From Alphaproteobacteria bacterium (GTDB lineage: Bacteria; Pseudomonadota; Alphaproteobacteria; Caulobacterales; Caulobacteraceae): DNA of 41,091 nt. The notes beneath the pieces were generated by a model that had not been told where the DNA came from, ran no database searches, and worked only from the letters and a program-made list of their open reading frames with translations. Location of the stretch: positions 1-41,091 of the forward strand of contig JANYET010000036.1 in NCBI GenBank assembly GCA_025359785.1, given 5' to 3'. Within the stretch, counting starts at the first letter, position 1, and each line of letters starts with the position of its first letter. Of the stretch, positions 30,488-38,764 are shown piece by piece. The position numbers and the translations under genes are program-made.

Positions 30488-31171
30488 ATGCGTTGGGGGC
30501 TTTTTGCCGGGGCGCTCGCCCTGTCTGCCGGGTTGGTCAGTGCGGCGGACGCATCGGTTGTCGTCTACACATCACAAGCCGCCTTCGCCGCGGCGACGAC
30601 CATCCAGCACACGGCGACCTTTGAGGGATTGCCGACCGGCCACAGCCCTATTGACCCGCTGATCCAGGACGGGGTCTCGTTCCACAGCCTGCCGGGCGGT
30701 CATCCCGTGCACGATCTGTACGTCACCTATGCGGGGCAGCCGCTCACCCTGAATGCGGCGGGCTTCGCCACCCAGGCGTTGAGCGCCAACGGCGACGAAA
30801 ATTTCCAGATTCAGCTGTCGTCAGGCCTGACCTTCGGCGCGATCGGGCTCGACTACGCGACCAATGCGTTCAATGCGCCGGTGGTGTCGCTGTTCACGTC
30901 GGCAGGTGTCCTGATCGGGGCTTTCGCCGTCCCTCAGGCGCCGCAGACCGTGGGCTTCTTCGGCCTGATTTCATCGACCGCGATCGGCTATGCGACCACC
31001 ACTGTCGATCGTGGCTATATCTCGGACACGGCGATCGACAATGTGCGGATCGGACCGCTGCAGGATGCCGCAGGCGTGCCCGAGCCGGCGGCCTGGGCCT
31101 TGATGATTGCAGGCTTTGGCCTGGCCGGGATCGCACTGCGCCGTCGCCGGTCGGCTGTCCTGGCGACCTGA
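30488..31171 (+). CDS. PEP-CTERM sorting-domain protein
   Basis: 227 aa from the ATG at 30488, with GAGGAT nearby as ribosome site. The signal peptide ends near residue 22 (SAADAS). A beta-sandwich-like domain follows (VVYTSQAAFAAATTIQHTATFEGL, typical of the opening of many PEP-CTERM proteins). The tail VPEPAAWALMIAGFGLAG plus RRRR is a perfect PEPxxWA sorting signal. It should be exported and trimmed by an exosortase. A clear terminator follows at 31194-31224, so it is a single-gene unit. Confidence 0.85.
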   Translation: MRWGLFAGALALSAGLVSAADASVVVYTSQAAFAAATTIQHTATFEGLPTGHSPIDPLIQDGVSFHSLPGGHPVHDLYVTYAGQPLTLNAAGFATQALSANGDENFQIQLSSGLTFGAIGLDYATNAFNAPVVSLFTSAGVLIGAFAVPQAPQTVGFFGLISSTAIGYATTTVDRGYISDTAIDNVRIGPLQDAAGVPEPAAWALMIAGFGLAGIALRRRRSAVLAT

Positions 31172-31193
31172 TCACGTCACCGTCCACGAAGAC

Positions 31194-31224
31194 CGCCGCT
31201 GGCTTCAGCGCCGGCGGCGTTTTT
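31194..31224 (+). terminator. Rho-independent terminator
   Basis: CGCCGCTGGC (31194-31203) pairs with GCCGGCGGCG (31210-31219) over 10 bp, one of them a G-T wobble, with a 6-nt loop and then TTTTT. It ends the PEP-CTERM transcript 23 bp after the stop codon. Confidence 0.8.
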
Positions 31225-31246
31225 GTGTCTGAGGTTTTGGCGCCGT

Positions 31247-31327
31247 TCAGCAGCGCCGGGTCGATGTCGCCGTGCCGCACGCGGTGATCGCCAAAGCGAC
31301 AACCATGGCAACGGACAGCGGTCTCAT
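31247..31327 (-). CDS. Possible 26-aa lipoprotein-like peptide
   Basis: ATG at 31327 opens a 26-codon frame reading MRPLSVAMVVALAITACGT, then TSTRRC. It is a hydrophobic signal with a TAC-type lipobox, similar in size and shape to entericidin-like peptides. There is no clear ribosome site, and the frame may be chance. It fills the otherwise empty 195 bp before the DUF486 gene. Confidence 0.2.
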   Translation of the reverse strand: MRPLSVAMVVALAITACGTATSTRRC

Positions 31328-31419
31328 CCATTCAGGCAGGCCACGGGCCCCGTTCGCTGGCGCCAGGACGCCAGGCGAGCGATGGTCGCCGCAACGCCAA
31401 GGCTTCCGGAGACGCCCTG

Positions 31420-31776
31420 ATGACGCTGAACTGGGCCGCGCTGGTCCCGATCCTGATGCTGGTCGCCTCCAACGTGTTCATGACCTTCGCCTGGTACGGC
31501 CAGCTGAAGGTTGAGCATCGGGCGCTTTGGCTGATCGTGCTGATCAGCTGGGGGATCGCCTTTTTCGAATACTGCCTCGCCGTCCCGGCCAACCGCCTGG
31601 GCCGCGCGGTCTATGCACCGGCGGAGTTGAAGGCCATGCAGGAGGTCATCACTCTGGCCGTCTTCGCGGTTTTTTCGGTGCTGTGGCTCAAGGAGCCCTT
31701 CACGATGAATCACGGCGTCGGTTTCGGCCTGATCGCGGTGGGCGCTGTCTTCGTCTTCAAGGGCCCGTTTCACTGA
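31420..31776 (+). CDS. DMT-superfamily small membrane protein (DUF486)
   Basis: 118 aa with four hydrophobic helices: about 5-25, 36-56, 70-90 and 97-116. LVASNVFMTFAWYGQLK and WGIAFFEYCLAVPANRLG are typical of DUF486, which is distantly related to small multidrug-resistance transporters. GGAG lies 7 nt upstream. The transported substrate is unknown. It is on the same strand as metG, which begins 75 bp later. Confidence 0.9.
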   Translation: MTLNWAALVPILMLVASNVFMTFAWYGQLKVEHRALWLIVLISWGIAFFEYCLAVPANRLGRAVYAPAELKAMQEVITLAVFAVFSVLWLKEPFTMNHGVGFGLIAVGAVFVFKGPFH

Positions 31777-31851
31777 TTTCTCCGTGCGGGCTTTGGCGAA
31801 CGGCCACGCGCAGCCTATAAGCCGCGCCTTCTCCTCATTTCGAGAGCCGCC

Positions 31852-33666
31852 ATGTCCCGCATCCTGATCACGTCCGCGCTGCCCTACATCAATGGGATCA
31901 AGCATCTGGGGACGCTGGCGGGGTCGATGCTGCCGGCCGACGTCTATGCGCGGTTCCAGCGGTCGCGGGGGCGCGAGACGCTCTACATCTGCGCCACCGA
32001 CGAACATGGCACGCCGACCGAGCTGGCCGCCGCCGAGAAGGGCCAGGACCCGGCGACCTTCTGCGCCGAGCAGCACCAGGTGCAGCACGACCTCGGCCGA
32101 GCCTTCGGCCTGTCCTGGGACCATTTCGGCCGCTCGTCCTCGCCGCAGAACCATAAGCTGACCCAGCGGTTCGCCCGGCAGCTGTGGGAGGCTGGTTTCC
32201 TCGAGGAGCGGGTGACGCAGCAGGTCTATTCCAGCGCCGACAAGCGCTTCCTGCCGGACCGCTATGTGATCGGCACCTGCCCACACTGCGGCTATGAAGC
32301 GGCGCGCGGCGACCAGTGCGAGAACTGTACGCGGGTGCTGGACCCGGCGGACCTGCTGCATCCCCGCTCGGCGATCTCCGGCTCGACGGAGATCGAGATC
32401 CGGGGGTCGAAGCACCTGTTTCTGCGCCAGAGCCTGTTCTCGCAGAAGCTGCGGGCCTGGATCGAGAGTAAGCGCGACCGCTGGCCGCTGCTGGTCACCT
32501 CCATCGCGCTGAAGTGGCTGGACGAGGGGCTGCAGGATCGCGGTATCACGCGCGACCTGGAATGGGGCGTGCCGGTCAACGCCTGGGAATGGGGGCCGAA
32601 TCCCGAGGGCGGGACGCCCGACATCGAGGGCCTGGCGGGCAAGGTTTTCTACGTCTGGTTCGACGCGCCCATCGAATATATCGCCGCCACCTGGGAGTGG
32701 GCCGACGCGCGGGCCGCCGAGGCCGGAAGGGGTCCAGCCGAAGACGCCGAGTGGGAGCGCTGGTGGCGCGAGCCGGCGGCGGCGGACGTGACCTACGTCG
32801 AGTTCATGGGCAAGGACAACGTGCCCTTCCACACGGTGGGCTTCCCGACCACGCTGTTCGGCCTGAACGAACGCCTGGGCGCAGACGGCGCGTTCACGCC
32901 CGCCAGTAACGCGCCCTGGAAGCTAGTTGACCAGCTCAAGGGGTTCAACTGGCTCGACTATTACGGCGGCAAGTTCTCCACGTCCCAGAAGCGCGGGGTG
33001 TTCATGGACCACGCGCTGGAGCTGCTGCCCGTCGACTACTGGCGCTGGTGGATCACCGCCAACGCGCCGGAGACCTCTGACGCGACCTTCACCTGGGAGC
33101 AGTTCCAGGCGCAGGTGAACGCCGACCTCGCCGACGTGCTGGGCAACTTCGTCAACCGCATCCTGAAGTTCACCGAGACGCGGTTCGAGGGCGTGGTCCC
33201 GGCCGGCGGCGCGCCTGGACCGTTGGAGGCCAAGCTCGACGCCGACGTCCTCGCCAAGCTGCGAGAGCTGACGGACAATCTGGAGAACCGCGAGTTCCGC
33301 AAGGCCTCGGCCTCGCTGCGCCAGCTATGGGTGCTGGGCAATGGCTACCTCACCGAGGCCGCGCCCTGGACGGCGCTGAAGACCGATCCGGAGCGGGCGG
33401 CGGTGGCCGTGCGTACCGGCCTCAACCTGGTGGCCCTGTTCGCCAAGGTGGCTGAGCCGTTCATCCCGTTCGCCAGCGAGACCATCGCTGCGTCGGTCGG
33501 CGAAAGCTTCCCCGGCCGGTGGCCCAATCTGGACGGCACAGGCACGCTCGATATCCTGCCGCCAGGCCGGACCGTGAAGGCGCCCGACGTCCTGTTCCGC
33601 AAGATCGAGGACACCCAGACCGCGGAATGGCGCGAGCGGTTCGGCGGGCCGGACGCCGGAGCTTAA
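31852..33666 (+). CDS. metG: Methionyl-tRNA synthetase
   Basis: 604 aa. It charges tRNA-Met. The class I signature region is at residues 7-24 ([18 protein letters not shown], with HLGT as the HIGH motif), and KFSTS at 374-378 stands for KMSKS. One zinc knuckle, with Cys143, Cys146, Cys156 and Cys159, lies in the connective domain, as in the E. coli type. The C-terminal Trbp111-like tRNA-binding domain is absent, which is common. [13 protein letters not shown] and [19 protein letters not shown] confirm the family. The KFSTS variant of KMSKS is worth noting but is found in other MetRS proteins. Confidence 0.96.
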   Translation: MSRILITSALPYINGIKHLGTLAGSMLPADVYARFQRSRGRETLYICATDEHGTPTELAAAEKGQDPATFCAEQHQVQHDLGRAFGLSWDHFGRSSSPQNHKLTQRFARQLWEAGFLEERVTQQVYSSADKRFLPDRYVIGTCPHCGYEAARGDQCENCTRVLDPADLLHPRSAISGSTEIEIRGSKHLFLRQSLFSQKLRAWIESKRDRWPLLVTSIALKWLDEGLQDRGITRDLEWGVPVNAWEWGPNPEGGTPDIEGLAGKVFYVWFDAPIEYIAATWEWADARAAEAGRGPAEDAEWERWWREPAAADVTYVEFMGKDNVPFHTVGFPTTLFGLNERLGADGAFTPASNAPWKLVDQLKGFNWLDYYGGKFSTSQKRGVFMDHALELLPVDYWRWWITANAPETSDATFTWEQFQAQVNADLADVLGNFVNRILKFTETRFEGVVPAGGAPGPLEAKLDADVLAKLRELTDNLENREFRKASASLRQLWVLGNGYLTEAAPWTALKTDPERAAVAVRTGLNLVALFAKVAEPFIPFASETIAASVGESFPGRWPNLDGTGTLDILPPGRTVKAPDVLFRKIEDTQTAEWRERFGGPDAGA

Positions 33667-33687
33667 ACGGGGCGTCCTCTCGCGGCT

Positions 33688-33936
33688 CTACCCCAACCGG
33701 GAGTTGGACGCGCCGGGATCGAGGCCGTCTGTCTCGCAGCCCTCGACGATGGTGAACCGCACGCGGGCATCGTGGGCGTAGAGGAAGCTCAACTTCCGCC
33801 ACATCGCCTCGGCGTCGTAGCGGGTCCGGAACGGCCCCACGACCTCTGACCAGCTGCGGTGGCCGAAGGTCATGTCCACGTGCTTGCCGCCGATCACGAA
33901 GTAGCGGCCGTCCTCGTTTGGGTCCCAGCGGGTCAT
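33688..33936 (-). CDS. DUF4170 small protein
   Basis: 82 aa. YFVIGGKHVDMTFGHRSWSEVVGPF followed by AEAMWRKLSFLYAHDA matches the alphaproteobacterial DUF4170 pattern (a GG-containing first strand, then GPF and a W-R helix). The family has no known function. It begins 8 bp after the isocitrate dehydrogenase stop, so it is very likely co-transcribed and could be an accessory to that enzyme. Confidence 0.8.
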   Translation of the reverse strand: MTRWDPNEDGRYFVIGGKHVDMTFGHRSWSEVVGPFRTRYDAEAMWRKLSFLYAHDARVRFTIVEGCETDGLDPGASNSRLG

Positions 33937-33944
33937 CGCCGGGC

Positions 33945-35393
33945 CTATTGGCCCTGGCCCAGGCTGAAGCCCGGTTCGCCATCGAAGGTGCACAGATGCT
34001 CGGTCTTGATGAAGTCGATCCCGGCCAGCGCGGCGCGGCTGCTGAGCGCCACGATGTCGGTCAGCGCCACCGGGCCGCCACCGTTCATGAACCGACACCG
34101 CCAGTGATCCGTGCAGAAGGTCTCCGGCATCCCGTCGGGCCAGACCTTGACGCCGCGGTTGGTGATCATCTTCAGCGCCAGGGGGCCGTCTTCGAGCGTC
34201 TTCAGCCGCCCGGCGAGGTCGTCGGGGCCGCCATTCCACTGCACGAAAAGATCGACGCCGACCGTCGCCTTTCGCGCCGGTGGACGGCGCGTGACCGCGG
34301 GGAGTTCGAGCGGCTGGTTGGCGCTGTAGCGGACGGCGGGCAGGCTCTGCGGAACCTGGCCGAGCCGCGCGATCACCGCCTGGGCGAAGTCGCCGGTTCC
34401 CACCCGCGCATGCGAGCTCCCGTCCTGCCAGACGTCGTCGGTGTGGATGCCGGCCTCCAGCGTCGCCAGCCAGGCGTTATGAACCCGCTCGGCGACCGAA
34501 GACTGTCCGAGGTGGTTCAGCATCATGACGCCGGCGAGCAGCAGGCCGGAGGGATTGGCGCGATCCTGGCCGGCCAGCAAGGGCGCGGAGCCATGGATCG
34601 CCTCGAACATCGAGACCCGATCGCCGATGTTCGCCGACCCGGCCAGACCCACGGAGCCGGCGATCTGCGCGGCCACATCGGAGAGAATGTCGCCGTAGAG
34701 GTTCGGCATGACGAGGACGTCGAAGACTTCCGGCGTATCCGCCAGCTGCGCCGCGCCGATATCGACGATCCGGTGTTCCTGCTCGAGATCGGAGTACTCG
34801 GCGCCGATCTCATCGAACACCTTGTGGAACAGGCCATCCGTCAGCTTCATGATGTTGTCTTTGGTGAAGCAGCTGACTTTTCTGCGGCCGTTGGCCCGGG
34901 CGTATTCGAAGGCGTACCGGACGATGCGCTCGCACCCGGGACGGGTGATCAGCTTAAGGCACTGAAAGACCTCGTCGGTCTGACGATGCTCGATGCCGGC
35001 GTAGAGGTCCTCCTCGTTCTCGCGGACGATCACCAGGTCCATTTTCGGATGCCGCGTCGCCACGAACGGCGCATAGGCCGCGACCGGGCGGACGTTGGCG
35101 TAGAGGCCGAGCGTCTTGCGGATGGTGACGTTGAGCGACTTGAAGCCACCGCCCTGGGGCGTGGTGATCGGGGCTTTGTAAAAGGTCCGGGTGCGCCGCA
35201 GGCTGTCCCAGGCCGACGGTTCGATCCCGGACGAGAATCCCCGCCGATAGACCGCCTCGCCGATCTCGATGTTTTCTATCGCCAGCCTCGCGCCGGCGGC
35301 GTCCAATATCGCCAGACTCGCCCGCATGATCTCCGGTCCGATACCATCGCCATGGGCCACGGTGATCGGCGCGCTCGTGTTCAGATCGTTCAT
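33945..35393 (-). CDS. icd: NADP-dependent isocitrate dehydrogenase, alphaproteobacterial type
   Basis: 482 aa from the ATG at 35393 (GGGAG 6 nt upstream); a TTG at 35399 adds two residues. HGDGIGPEIM opens the isopropylmalate/isocitrate dehydrogenase fold. FKSLNVTIRKTLGLYANVRP holds the substrate Ser and Arg residues, and NLYGDILSDVAAQIAGSVGLAGSANIG is the family signature with metal-binding Asp residues. The extra C-terminal 130 residues (VGVDLFVQWNGGPDDLAGRL) match the longer alphaproteobacterial/Rickettsia and Thermus subgroup. It oxidises isocitrate to 2-oxoglutarate. Caulobacter-type bacteria may have another isocitrate dehydrogenase, so this could be a conditional isoform under the divergent LysR regulator. 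Confidence 0.9.
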   Translation of the reverse strand: MNDLNTSAPITVAHGDGIGPEIMRASLAILDAAGARLAIENIEIGEAVYRRGFSSGIEPSAWDSLRRTRTFYKAPITTPQGGGFKSLNVTIRKTLGLYANVRPVAAYAPFVATRHPKMDLVIVRENEEDLYAGIEHRQTDEVFQCLKLITRPGCERIVRYAFEYARANGRRKVSCFTKDNIMKLTDGLFHKVFDEIGAEYSDLEQEHRIVDIGAAQLADTPEVFDVLVMPNLYGDILSDVAAQIAGSVGLAGSANIGDRVSMFEAIHGSAPLLAGQDRANPSGLLLAGVMMLNHLGQSSVAERVHNAWLATLEAGIHTDDVWQDGSSHARVGTGDFAQAVIARLGQVPQSLPAVRYSANQPLELPAVTRRPPARKATVGVDLFVQWNGGPDDLAGRLKTLEDGPLALKMITNRGVKVWPDGMPETFCTDHWRCRFMNGGGPVALTDIVALSSRAALAGIDFIKTEHLCTFDGEPGFSLGQGQ

Positions 35394-35469
35394 CCACAAC
35401 TCCCAGGGGTCCCCAGCGCCCGCTGGGCCGAGGTAGCCCGAGCGCGGCCCCCCTGGCGGTTGATTGTGG

Positions 35470-35479
35470 CGATAGCTAT
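35470..35479. promoter_or_regulatory. Palindrome in the LysR/isocitrate dehydrogenase intergenic region
   Basis: GATAGCTATC is a perfect 10-bp palindrome 77 bp from the dehydrogenase start and 38 bp from the LysR start. LysR proteins usually bind an A/T-rich dyad between divergent genes. The assignment is by position only. Confidence 0.4.
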
Positions 35480-35517
35480 CATTAGCCCTGTCAATGATGG
35501 AGGCTCAGCGATCAACG

Positions 35518-36408
35518 ATGATCAATCTTGAGATCGACCTGCTACGCGCCTTCGTCACGGTCGCCGAAGCGAGAAGTTTCACGCGTGCCGGCGAACGGCT
35601 CGGGCGCTCACAATCCGCCATCAGTCTGCAGATCAGGCGGCTGGAGGATCGCATCGGCAAACCGCTTCTCTCCCGCGATCCCCGCCATGTGGTGCTGACC
35701 GCCGAGGGCGAGATGCTGCTGCCGCAGGTGCGGCGCCTGCTGCGCCTCAACGACGAGATCATCGGCCAGCTCGCCGACGAGGCCCTGGAAGGCGAGGTGC
35801 GGCTGGGCGCGCCAGAGGACTTCGCGACCGTCTATCTGCCGGAGATTCTCGGAGCCTTCGCCCGCGCCCACCCCAAGGTCTCGCTGGCGGTCACCTGCGA
35901 CCTCACGCTGAACCTGCTCGACCGGTTGCGCGATGGATCCCTCGATATCGCCCTGGTGAAGCGTGAGCCGCTGGGGCCTGACCTTGGCGTGCGCGTCTGG
36001 CGTGAGCCGCTGGTCTGGGTGGCGGCTGACGCGGGCGTGCTGGACGCCACCGCCGCGGCGCCCCTGGTGGTCGCACCCAGCCCTTGCGTCTACCGAAAAC
36101 GGGCGATCACCGCGTTGGAACAACACGGCCGAGCCTGGCGCGCCGCCTATACCAGCCCGTCGCTGGCCGGCCAGCACGCCGCGCTTCGCGCCGGTCTGGG
36201 CGTCACCGTGCTGCCCCGCGATATGACCCCGCCCGATCTGGTCGTGCTGGGTGAGGAGAGCGGGCTGCCGGCGCTGGCCGACGCCGAGATCGCGCTGCTG
36301 CGCGCCCCCACGGCCGTGCCGCGCGCCGCCGAACAGCTGGCGGGCTTCGTGCTGACGTCCCTGGACAAGCGACACGCGATGGCCGGCTGGGGGCAGCCGC
36401 GCGTCTGA
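35518..36408 (+). CDS. LysR family transcriptional regulator
   Basis: 296 aa from the ATG at 35518, chosen because the HTH normally begins within the first residues (MINLEIDLLRAFVTVAEARSFTRAGERLG). GGAGG lies 14 nt upstream; ATGs at 35494 and 35497 are alternatives. The N-terminal winged HTH continues SQSAISLQIRRLEDRIG, and the rest is a periplasmic-binding-protein-like effector domain (EVRLGAPEDFATVYLPEIL). It is divergent from the isocitrate dehydrogenase gene, which makes that gene the first candidate target. Ligand unknown. Confidence 0.92.
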   Translation: MINLEIDLLRAFVTVAEARSFTRAGERLGRSQSAISLQIRRLEDRIGKPLLSRDPRHVVLTAEGEMLLPQVRRLLRLNDEIIGQLADEALEGEVRLGAPEDFATVYLPEILGAFARAHPKVSLAVTCDLTLNLLDRLRDGSLDIALVKREPLGPDLGVRVWREPLVWVAADAGVLDATAAAPLVVAPSPCVYRKRAITALEQHGRAWRAAYTSPSLAGQHAALRAGLGVTVLPRDMTPPDLVVLGEESGLPALADAEIALLRAPTAVPRAAEQLAGFVLTSLDKRHAMAGWGQPRV

Positions 36409-36441
36409 TGCGACGCAACAGGCCGCTTGGTGGGCGGCCCC

Positions 36442-37173
36442 TTACGGCTTCTTCCGCTTGGCGACCTCGTCGGGCCTGATATCCAGCGACCCCGGCATGG
36501 CCTGGTTGTAGGCGCGGGTCTTGCCCGTATCGATGAACACTGTCCGCGTCCCGTCCCAGATCATGTGGCAGGCCACGAAGATGATCATCGCCAGGCCGAT
36601 GTAGCCGATCCACCGGAAGCGGTTCAGCAGCTTGGCGATGAAGCTGGCGGCGAAACCGGTGAGCGTGATCGACAGGGTCAGGCCGCCCACCAGCACCCAC
36701 GGGTGTTGTCGCGCCGCGCCGGCGACCGCCAGGACGTTGTCCAGCGACATGGCCAGGTCAGCCATCAGGATCTGAATAAGCGCCGTGCGCAGGGTCGTGG
36801 GCTTGGGTCGGCGCCGCGGCTTGGCCGCGATGTCCACGCCGGTAGCGTCGCCGAGCGCCTCTTCGCCCTCCGCATGCTCCTCGCCGTGGTCGCGCAGGTC
36901 GCGCCACATCCGCCAGCCGACCCACAGCAGCAACAGCCCGCCGGCCAGCAGCAGGCCCACGACGCGCAGCAGCTGGGTGGTGATCAGCGCAAAGCCGATC
37001 AGCATGACCACTGCCGCGCCGAGCCCCAGGACGATCGCCTTGCGCCGCTGACGCTCCGGCAGGCCCGCGGCGGCCATGCCCACCGCCACCGCATTGTCGC
37101 CGGCCAGGGCCAGGTCGATCAGCACCACCTGGAAAAAGGCCGCGAAGGCGCCGGCGGAGACGAGGTGAGACAT
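36442..37173 (-). CDS. TerC family integral membrane protein
   Basis: 243 aa with about seven hydrophobic helices. Two internally similar acidic motifs are visible: IDLALAGDNAVAVGMA near residues 19-34 and MADLAMSLDNVLAVAG near 137-152, whose Asp-Asn pairs are the mark of TerC/YkoY proteins. The family is linked to tellurite resistance and, in YkoY/Alx relatives, to manganese export. A charged central loop (EEHAEGEEALGD, then RRRPKP) is cytoplasmic or periplasmic. No manganese riboswitch is visible upstream. A manganese or metal efflux role is inferred from the family. Confidence 0.88.
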   Translation of the reverse strand: MSHLVSAGAFAAFFQVVLIDLALAGDNAVAVGMAAAGLPERQRRKAIVLGLGAAVVMLIGFALITTQLLRVVGLLLAGGLLLLWVGWRMWRDLRDHGEEHAEGEEALGDATGVDIAAKPRRRPKPTTLRTALIQILMADLAMSLDNVLAVAGAARQHPWVLVGGLTLSITLTGFAASFIAKLLNRFRWIGYIGLAMIIFVACHMIWDGTRTVFIDTGKTRAYNQAMPGSLDIRPDEVAKRKKP

Positions 37174-37220
37174 CGCCTCTTCAATGCGTCAGAGCCGCCG
37201 TGGCTGCAAGCCGGGCGCGG

Positions 37221-37913
37221 TCAGGCGCGTTGAACACCCCCGGCTCGACGGGTCCGCAGGGCGGCGCCGACCGCGCCGAAGCCTGCGATCAGCAGGGCCC
37301 AGCTGGCGGGCTCGGGCGTGTTGCTGCCGCAGGCATTGCCGCAGTCCGTATTGCCCAGCACGAAGCGCTCCACGGCGATCCGGCTGTCGATGCCGTGGGA
37401 CGACAGGCTGAAGCCGGTGAAGAAGTCGCCGGCCGGGGCCAGGAAGCCCTGGAACTGGGTGCCCAGCTGGAGCGCCGACGAAGACACGACGGTGTTATAG
37501 ACCCCGCCACTCGCGAAGGTCAGGGTTACGTCGACCGGATCGGGACCCACAAGGTTGCCGAGGTCGAATCCTACCGAGTCGAAGGGGCCAAAATGCAGGC
37601 CGTTGGTGATCAGGCCCTCGATCGCGCTGTGGGTGCTGCTGGCGAAGACGTCGGCGATCGGCGCGAACGGGGCCGCGCCGGCGGCGTAGGCGATATTGTG
37701 GCCGCCCGTCGTCAGGGTCAGGTCGCCCACTTCATACGGATCAGGATATACCTGTAAGTGACTGAATTGGAAGGTTTCGATAAAGGTGTTGTGCTGGTGG
37801 AACGTCGCGAAGTCGGTGAAGTGGGTCGGCACGGGGCCGGCGTTGGCGGGGGTCGCTTGAGCCGCCAGAACGGCGAAAGCGCTGGCGGCGGCCAGGATCA
37901 GGGGGAGGCGCAA
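37221..37913 (-). CDS. PEP-CTERM sorting-domain protein, tandem copy A
   Basis: 230 aa from a TTG start supported by AGGAG 7 nt upstream. A signal peptide (ending ATPANAG) is followed by a beta-rich domain with VGFDLGNLVG and FFTGFSLSSHG, then two Cys (TDCGNACG). The tail is TPEPASWALLIAGFGAVG with Arg residues. It lies 14 bp downstream of a second such gene with similar order (FDVGNLRG, YFTGFTIS), so the pair arose by duplication. Function unknown; export and surface exposure are likely. Confidence 0.83.
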   Translation of the reverse strand: MRLPLILAAASAFAVLAAQATPANAGPVPTHFTDFATFHQHNTFIETFQFSHLQVYPDPYEVGDLTLTTGGHNIAYAAGAAPFAPIADVFASSTHSAIEGLITNGLHFGPFDSVGFDLGNLVGPDPVDVTLTFASGGVYNTVVSSSALQLGTQFQGFLAPAGDFFTGFSLSSHGIDSRIAVERFVLGNTDCGNACGSNTPEPASWALLIAGFGAVGAALRTRRAGGVQRA

Positions 37914-37927
37914 GGTCGATCTCCTGT

Positions 37928-38632
37928 TCAGATGGATCGCGCGGGCGAGGACCGCCGCGAGCGCAGGGCGGCGCCGACCGCGCCGAAGCCTGTGATCAGC
38001 AGAATCCAGCCGGCCGGCTCAGGCACGCCAGGGCCGGCGCGAAATCCCAGTTCGACCTGCGACAGTCCGGGGACCGTGGAGGTATTGCTGATGATTTCCT
38101 GGACGGAATTGTTCGCCGAGATCGTGAAGCCGGTGAAGTAGGCGCCGTTCGGCAGCCCGAATCCATAGAACTGGAAACCCTGGCTCGCGGGAATGCTGCT
38201 CTCATCAATTTGCTCGAATGAGAGCGCGGCGCCGTCAAAATAGACGAGGGTCAGAGTGAATTTGTTGAAGCCTCTGAGATTTCCGACGTCGAATGAAATC
38301 AGATTATAGCCCGCCTTATCAACATTGGCATTGACGGAGTCTTGGAAATTGTCCGCCAGGGAATTTCTCTGAGCGTTGAAGCCAAGATAGGTCTTTCCGA
38401 ATACTGCCAGATCGCCGCCGTAGAACGTCAGGTCGCGGTCGAAGTAGTAGCCGCCGAAGTCGGTCGCCACGCCGGTGGGGTAGGCCTGGAAGTCCGTGGT
38501 CTGGCCGATGACGCCCAGGGCGTGGAACGCATTGATGTCGGTGTAGGCGGTGACGCCGGCGGCCAGGGCAGGCGCCGCTGTCAGGGCGGCGGTGGCGAAG
38601 GCGACGGCGGTGATGACGACACGACGGCTCAT
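37928..38632 (-). CDS. PEP-CTERM sorting-domain protein, tandem copy B
   Basis: 234 aa, ATG start. The signal peptide ends APALAAG. The mature part opens VTAYTDINAFHALGVIGQTTDFQAYPTG, a common opening in this group, and ends VPEPAGWILLITGFGAVG with an Arg/Ser tail. It shares the domain order of copy A and probably the same transcript, with B first. The part around 38200-38400 is less GC-rich than its neighbours, which may mark recent divergence or transfer. Confidence 0.83.
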   Translation of the reverse strand: MSRRVVITAVAFATAALTAAPALAAGVTAYTDINAFHALGVIGQTTDFQAYPTGVATDFGGYYFDRDLTFYGGDLAVFGKTYLGFNAQRNSLADNFQDSVNANVDKAGYNLISFDVGNLRGFNKFTLTLVYFDGAALSFEQIDESSIPASQGFQFYGFGLPNGAYFTGFTISANNSVQEIISNTSTVPGLSQVELGFRAGPGVPEPAGWILLITGFGAVGAALRSRRSSPARSI

Positions 38633-38764
38633 CGGGCGAACTCTCTAACGGGCGCGGCGACCACCAGGGGTTGATCGCGAGCTTCGTCAGAGCATGGGGC
38701 GGGGCGCGCCAGGCGCTAGGCGCGGCAACCTTCGATTTGTTGTGAGTTGTTGCGAATTCGCCTG

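Noticed and set aside
33918..35531. Forward frame of 537 codons opposite isocitrate dehydrogenase
   Set aside because: It is antisense to a gene with clear family motifs, and its composition is Arg/Gly/His-rich without a recognisable fold.
36409..36441. Terminator between LysR and TerC (GGCCGC/GCGGCC hairpin)
   Set aside because: The stem is only 6 bp and has no T-run on either strand.
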